From positions 1 through 16,338 of the forward strand of contig JAEDFL010000043.1 of assembly GCA_016292785.1 (NCBI GenBank): a stretch of 16,338 bases of DNA. Reading direction: 5' to 3'. Positions 13,649-16,338 of the stretch are shown here, one piece after another. A program made the translations under genes and the position numbers. The notes under the pieces were generated by a model. That model had not been told where the DNA came from. It searched no databases and saw only the letters and a list, made by a program, of their open reading frames with translations. The stretch comes from Clostridiaceae bacterium. GTDB taxonomy: Bacteria > Bacillota > Clostridia > Oscillospirales > Acutalibacteraceae. How positions within the stretch are numbered: position 1 is the first letter of the stretch; every line of letters begins with the position of its first letter.

Positions 13649-14377
13649 TTAAATATATCCTCCGTCAACGCCAAGCGTCTGTGCGGTGATAAATCCCGAT
13701 TTCTCATCGGCAAGGAAAAAAATTGCCCTTGCCACATCCTCGGGTGTGCCGAGCCTGCCGACGGGAGTTTCCTCTGTGAGCGTATTTAAGGTTTCCCTGT
13801 CAAATCCTCCGTTCATCGGTGTGTCGATAACTCCGGGTGCGACCGCATTAACGGTTATCCCCGACGGAGCGACCTCCCTTGCCAAAGCCTTGGTAAAGCC
13901 GATTACCGCAGATTTTGACGCAGAATAGATAACCTCACAGGACGCTCCGGCAATTCCCCACATCGAGGAAACGTTGATTATCCTGCCGAATTTATTGTGT
14001 ATCATATCGGGCAGAGCAAGCTGACAGCAGTTGAAAACGCTCCTGACATTGCAGTCAAACATTCTGTCATAGTCCTCATCGGTTACATCGGTGAAGAGCT
14101 TGACCTGAGCTATGCCTGCATTATTCACAAGCGTATCTATCGCTCCGAACTCCGTTTTTGCCTCGGCAAAAAGTCTTTCGGCTTCGCTTCGCTTGGAAAC
14201 ATCCGCCTGTATCATTACAGAATTGCCGCCGCCGAGCCTTATCTCACGACAAGTCTCAGCGGCCTCTTTTTCACTTGTGTTGTAATTTACGATTACATTA
14301 TATCCCTCTGCGGCAAAGAGTTTCGCCGTCTGTGCGCCGATGCCCCTCGCAGAGCCTGTTATCAGTACGTTTTTCAT
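13649..14377 (-). CDS. ymfI: SDR-family reductase, probably EF-P 5-aminopentanone reductase (YmfI type)
   Basis: This 242-residue NAD(P)H-dependent classical short-chain reductase has TGSARGIG (7-14), NNAG (85-88), Asn110, Ser138 and the catalytic Tyr151-x3-Lys155. It resembles FabG overall. The segments QVKLFTDVT (91-99) and SSMWGIAGASCEV (137-149) match what I recall of the clostridial proteins named elongation factor P 5-aminopentanone reductase, which finish the lysine modification of EF-P. FabG or another SDR role remains possible. The ATG shares its A with the TAA of the lipoprotein gene (TAATG at 14375-14379 on the - strand), so translation is probably coupled; no strong ribosome binding site of its own is seen. 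EF-P and the other modification genes are not in the window. Confidence 0.85.
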   Translation of the reverse strand: MKNVLITGSARGIGAQTAKLFAAEGYNVIVNYNTSEKEAAETCREIRLGGGNSVMIQADVSKRSEAERLFAEAKTEFGAIDTLVNNAGIAQVKLFTDVTDEDYDRMFDCNVRSVFNCCQLALPDMIHNKFGRIINVSSMWGIAGASCEVIYSASKSAVIGFTKALAREVAPSGITVNAVAPGVIDTPMNGGFDRETLNTLTEETPVGRLGTPEDVARAIFFLADEKSGFITAQTLGVDGGYI

Positions 14378-15315
14378 TACTTTTTCTTAGTTGTTGTTAC
14401 CATATCCATCTGTCCGAGCAGAGGCGACATATCTGCATATCCCTTGAGCGAGAAAATGCTCTCGTCAGCCTTGTTGGAGAAAGACGTAATTTCATAGATT
14501 GCAACCTCGTCCTCGGTTATAACCTCCATACGTTTCCACTCTTTTTTGCTGTTGAAATAATACTTGATTACGGTGCCGTCAGAGGATTTGTATTCCTCAC
14601 AGGTGTGATCTTCGCCGTTGATCTTAACCTTTGTTGAGCCGACATATGTTCCGTCGGAGCTTGCAATGTTTTTCAGCTCATCCATATTGCCGATATCATC
14701 GGACGGAATCTGGAAATACCATTTGTAGTCCGGCAAAACTGCATAAACGGAGTCACCGTTAATAATCATTCTGACCTTTAGATGATCCGCATTTGAACCC
14801 TGCAAAGGCATAGACATATCCGCCGCCATTTTTTTGTTATTTACAACAAGAGTTACGGGAGTGTCCTCGCCGGTAGCCGCTTTGAGCGTCATATTAAGGG
14901 TGTATTTTCCACCTTTTATTACCTTAACAATAACATCGTCACGCAGACTTGTTTTCTTGATATCCGTACCCGGTTTAACAAGAGCTTCCTTATCGGACTG
15001 GAAATTCTCCTCATCCAAATTAGCCATTCCCGACAAATCGTTGCCAATTTGAGATAAAGCCTCGGAAGCCTTTAATGCATCCATAGTCGTTGTCTTTGCG
15101 TTGCTCTTTTCGGCCTGCTTTTCAACCTCGGATTTCTCCTTATCGGAAAGAACCGAAGTGACTGTTTTTCCGTCCTTATCGGTGACCTCAATGTAAGCCG
15201 CACCGTTTTCGTCAACCTTGGTGGTAGTGTTTTCGTTGACAATCTTCTTTCCGCAGGCGGCAAAGGAAACGGCAATCATAAGCGCCGAAAGAACTATACA
15301 TAAGCTTTTTTTCAT
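14377..15315 (-). CDS. Lipoprotein of unknown function (LolA/LppX-like appearance)
   Basis: This 312-residue secreted protein has a lipoprotein signal peptide (MKKSLCIVLSALMIAVSFAAC), with Cys21 as the lipidated residue after FAA. The mature part starts with an acidic, Thr-rich stretch and a possible coiled region (about 60-105). It continues into beta-rich sequence (KYTLNMTLKAATGED, VYAVLPDYKWYFQIP, EEYKSSDGTVIKYYF) like that of large envelope lipoproteins that hold hydrophobic ligands. It ends with a Thr/Lys-rich tail. I cannot name a ligand. GGAGG nine bases before ATG 15315 and a good promoter support the start. It is the first gene of a two-gene unit with the reductase. Confidence 0.88.
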   Translation of the reverse strand: MKKSLCIVLSALMIAVSFAACGKKIVNENTTTKVDENGAAYIEVTDKDGKTVTSVLSDKEKSEVEKQAEKSNAKTTTMDALKASEALSQIGNDLSGMANLDEENFQSDKEALVKPGTDIKKTSLRDDVIVKVIKGGKYTLNMTLKAATGEDTPVTLVVNNKKMAADMSMPLQGSNADHLKVRMIINGDSVYAVLPDYKWYFQIPSDDIGNMDELKNIASSDGTYVGSTKVKINGEDHTCEEYKSSDGTVIKYYFNSKKEWKRMEVITEDEVAIYEITSFSNKADESIFSLKGYADMSPLLGQMDMVTTTKKK

Positions 15316-15377
15316 AATATTTTACCTCCGTATGTATCTGAGAAAACAATTCAAAATTATCATTTCCCTGTGATATA

Positions 15378-15406
15378 AGCATACAACATTTCAGCCGTAA
15401 TTTCAA
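15378..15406 (-). promoter_or_regulatory. Sigma-A promoter of the lipoprotein-reductase unit
   Basis: On the - strand, TTGAAA (15401-15406) and TATGCT (15378-15383) are separated by 17 bases. Transcription would start near 15371, giving a leader of about 55 bases before ATG 15315. Confidence 0.65.
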
Positions 15407-15437
15407 GTGAATTATTTGTTAATTCTTTATAACGATT

Positions 15438-16136
15438 TTATAAATCAAACTTTGAGGCAAATTTCGGAAAAAACGGCTTGAGATCAACATATTTATCAAA
15501 AAGCCTGTCGAAAAATCCGATGATGAATCCGTTGAGAGCCGTCATAACGAGTGTGCCGACTCCCACTCCCACCAATTTCCTGAAGAAAACAAATGTAAGT
15601 ATGCAGGACAGGGCAAGACAGCTGAAATCAAAGGCAATTTTGAACTTAGTCCTGTCTATGCCGTATTTTTTGCTGACTCCCTTTACAAAGAAATCGTACA
15701 CCTGCGGATACAGATAGGTTTTGTAGAAAAGCATCACGGAAAACGAGGTCAGCAACATTCCTGCGGCAAAGAGGACTATGCGAAGCGACATTCCCATTGA
15801 GCCGGGAGCCGTGATATCAGGATTTAACACGGGGATCACCTTTCGCCACAGGTCAAGCACAGCTCCGTAAATAAGGCAGGTTGCAAACGAGCTGAAATAA
15901 ACGAGCTTCACCTTTTTCATAAGTATGCAGAAAACAATAAACAATATGCTTTGAACAAGATATTCGCCCTGTCCGAAAGACAGAAAGCTCAGCTTTTGGC
16001 TGATTATGTAAGCCGGCGCAACAATCATTGAAACGCCGAAATCGGCGGCGCTTACCATCGCAACGGCAAATGAAAGCAGAATAATTGATGCGGCATATGT
16101 AAATTCCGAATGAAGTGTAATTTTTTTACCCGACAT
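15438..16136 (-). CDS. YczE/YitT-like polytopic membrane protein
   Basis: This 232-residue integral membrane protein has about five or six hydrophobic segments: around LLSFAVAMVSAADFGVSMIV, YLVQSILFIVFCIL, YFSSFATCLIYGAV, IVLFAAGMLLTSFSVMLFY, FSCLALSCILTFVFF and VGVGTLVMTALNGFIIGFF. The pattern of a Gly-rich first helix, a small cytoplasmic loop with a DLW motif and a final GxGxGT helix is like that of the YczE and DUF6198 proteins common in Firmicutes, whose function is unknown. GGAGGG five bases before ATG 16136 fixes the start. A TTG at 16160 lies at or before the predicted transcription start and can be excluded. It is a single gene with its own promoter. Confidence 0.82.
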   Translation of the reverse strand: MSGKKITLHSEFTYAASIILLSFAVAMVSAADFGVSMIVAPAYIISQKLSFLSFGQGEYLVQSILFIVFCILMKKVKLVYFSSFATCLIYGAVLDLWRKVIPVLNPDITAPGSMGMSLRIVLFAAGMLLTSFSVMLFYKTYLYPQVYDFFVKGVSKKYGIDRTKFKIAFDFSCLALSCILTFVFFRKLVGVGVGTLVMTALNGFIIGFFDRLFDKYVDLKPFFPKFASKFDL

Positions 16137-16162
16137 AAAACCCTCCGAAAACTTTTTCAACC

Positions 16163-16190
16163 ATTATACCACAAATTATAAATGTTGCAA
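16163..16190 (-). promoter_or_regulatory. Sigma-A promoter of the YczE-like gene
   Basis: On the - strand, a consensus TATAAT (16163-16168) with an upstream TG (extended -10) follows TTGCAA (16185-16190) by 16 bases. The predicted start is near 16156, about 20 bases before ATG 16136. Confidence 0.75.
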
Positions 16191-16244
16191 GGAAAAACAA
16201 TTATTTACGGCTGACAAGGTTTTTACAAACTTTTTGTTTTCCTC

Positions 16245-16265
16245 GTCTAAAGTCTAATATCTAAC
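16245..16265 (+). repeat. Three tandem heptamers
   Basis: GTCTAAA, GTCTAAT and ATCTAAC follow each other directly (16245-16265). The surrounding 16191-16338 stretch is AT-rich and shows no gene; it may contain the upstream region of a divergent gene beyond the window. Confidence 0.4.
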
Positions 16266-16338
16266 TTCTGCCTTCCCCTTGAGGGCAATGTCATTAACTT
16301 AAGAAAAAGTGAAAAACATTAGTTCAAATTACTGTTTA

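Noticed and set aside
15414..15434. TTGTTAATTCTTTATAACGA as a second Rex site
   Set aside because: The half-sites TTGTTA and TAACGA are separated by eight bases instead of six, so the site does not fit the Rex spacing, and the downstream lipoprotein gene is not a typical target.
16137..16160. TTG start for the YczE-like protein
   Set aside because: It falls at the predicted transcription start, while GGAGGG serves ATG 16136.
1..16338. CRISPR array, tRNA or rRNA genes
   Set aside because: No regularly spaced repeats, cloverleaf-like segments or rRNA sequence were recognised when reading both strands.

Overview
The window looks like chromosome from an anaerobic fermentative member of the Clostridia, most likely the Oscillospiraceae and probably Ruminococcus or a close relative. 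The reasons are a clostridial Rex, a bifunctional AdhE, two [FeFe]-hydrogenase-family proteins of which one is PAS-linked and sensor-like, strong AGGAGG ribosome binding sites, and genes of medium G+C separated by AT-rich spacers. The genus is an inference; there is no rRNA or other phylogenetic marker here.

Left end (1-2332): a small, AT-rich type II restriction-modification cassette on the + strand. It holds a 5'-truncated XRE-type regulator, a C5-cytosine DNA methyltransferase, and an overlapping gene with a PD-(D/E)XK-like motif that is probably the cognate endonuclease. The matching sequence GGGACTGT lies in inverted orientation on either side (101-108 and 2325-2332). A strong bidirectional terminator (2246-2288) separates the cassette from the next operon.

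Centre (2351-11470, all on the - strand, transcribed right to left): rex, adhE, an APH/choline-kinase-like phosphotransferase gene, two tandem thioredoxin-like [2Fe-2S] ferredoxin genes, a sensor-type [FeFe]-hydrogenase with a C-terminal PAS domain (HydS-like), a SpoIIE/PP2C-type phosphatase, and a second [FeFe]-hydrogenase with a cysteine-rich N-terminus. Spacings are short, and hydS overlaps the phosphatase gene by 8 bp. A near-consensus Rex operator overlaps the likely rex promoter, so the block is probably autoregulated by NADH/NAD+. A long hairpin precedes the ferredoxin/hydrogenase half. The reading is a redox and H2-responsive unit. Rex senses NADH, AdhE reoxidises NADH to make ethanol, HydS probably senses H2 or redox state and signals through the phosphatase, and the last gene encodes a probable ferredoxin-linked hydrogenase. 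Similar rex/adhE/hydS associations are, as I remember, known from Ruminococcus albus, so the novelty is in the unassigned parts: the phosphatase C-terminal domain, its missing target, the phosphotransferase, and the leader hairpin.

Right end (11504-16338): a divergent + strand gene for a ChbG/YdjC-type carbohydrate deacetylase whose first ATG lies at or before the predicted transcription start. A convergent bidirectional terminator follows. Then come - strand genes: a zinc-ribbon four-helix membrane protein with a clear sigma-A promoter, a lipoprotein gene overlapping an SDR reductase gene (probably the EF-P 5-aminopentanone reductase), and a YczE-like polytopic membrane protein with its own promoter. 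No tRNA, rRNA, CRISPR array or intact insertion sequence was seen.
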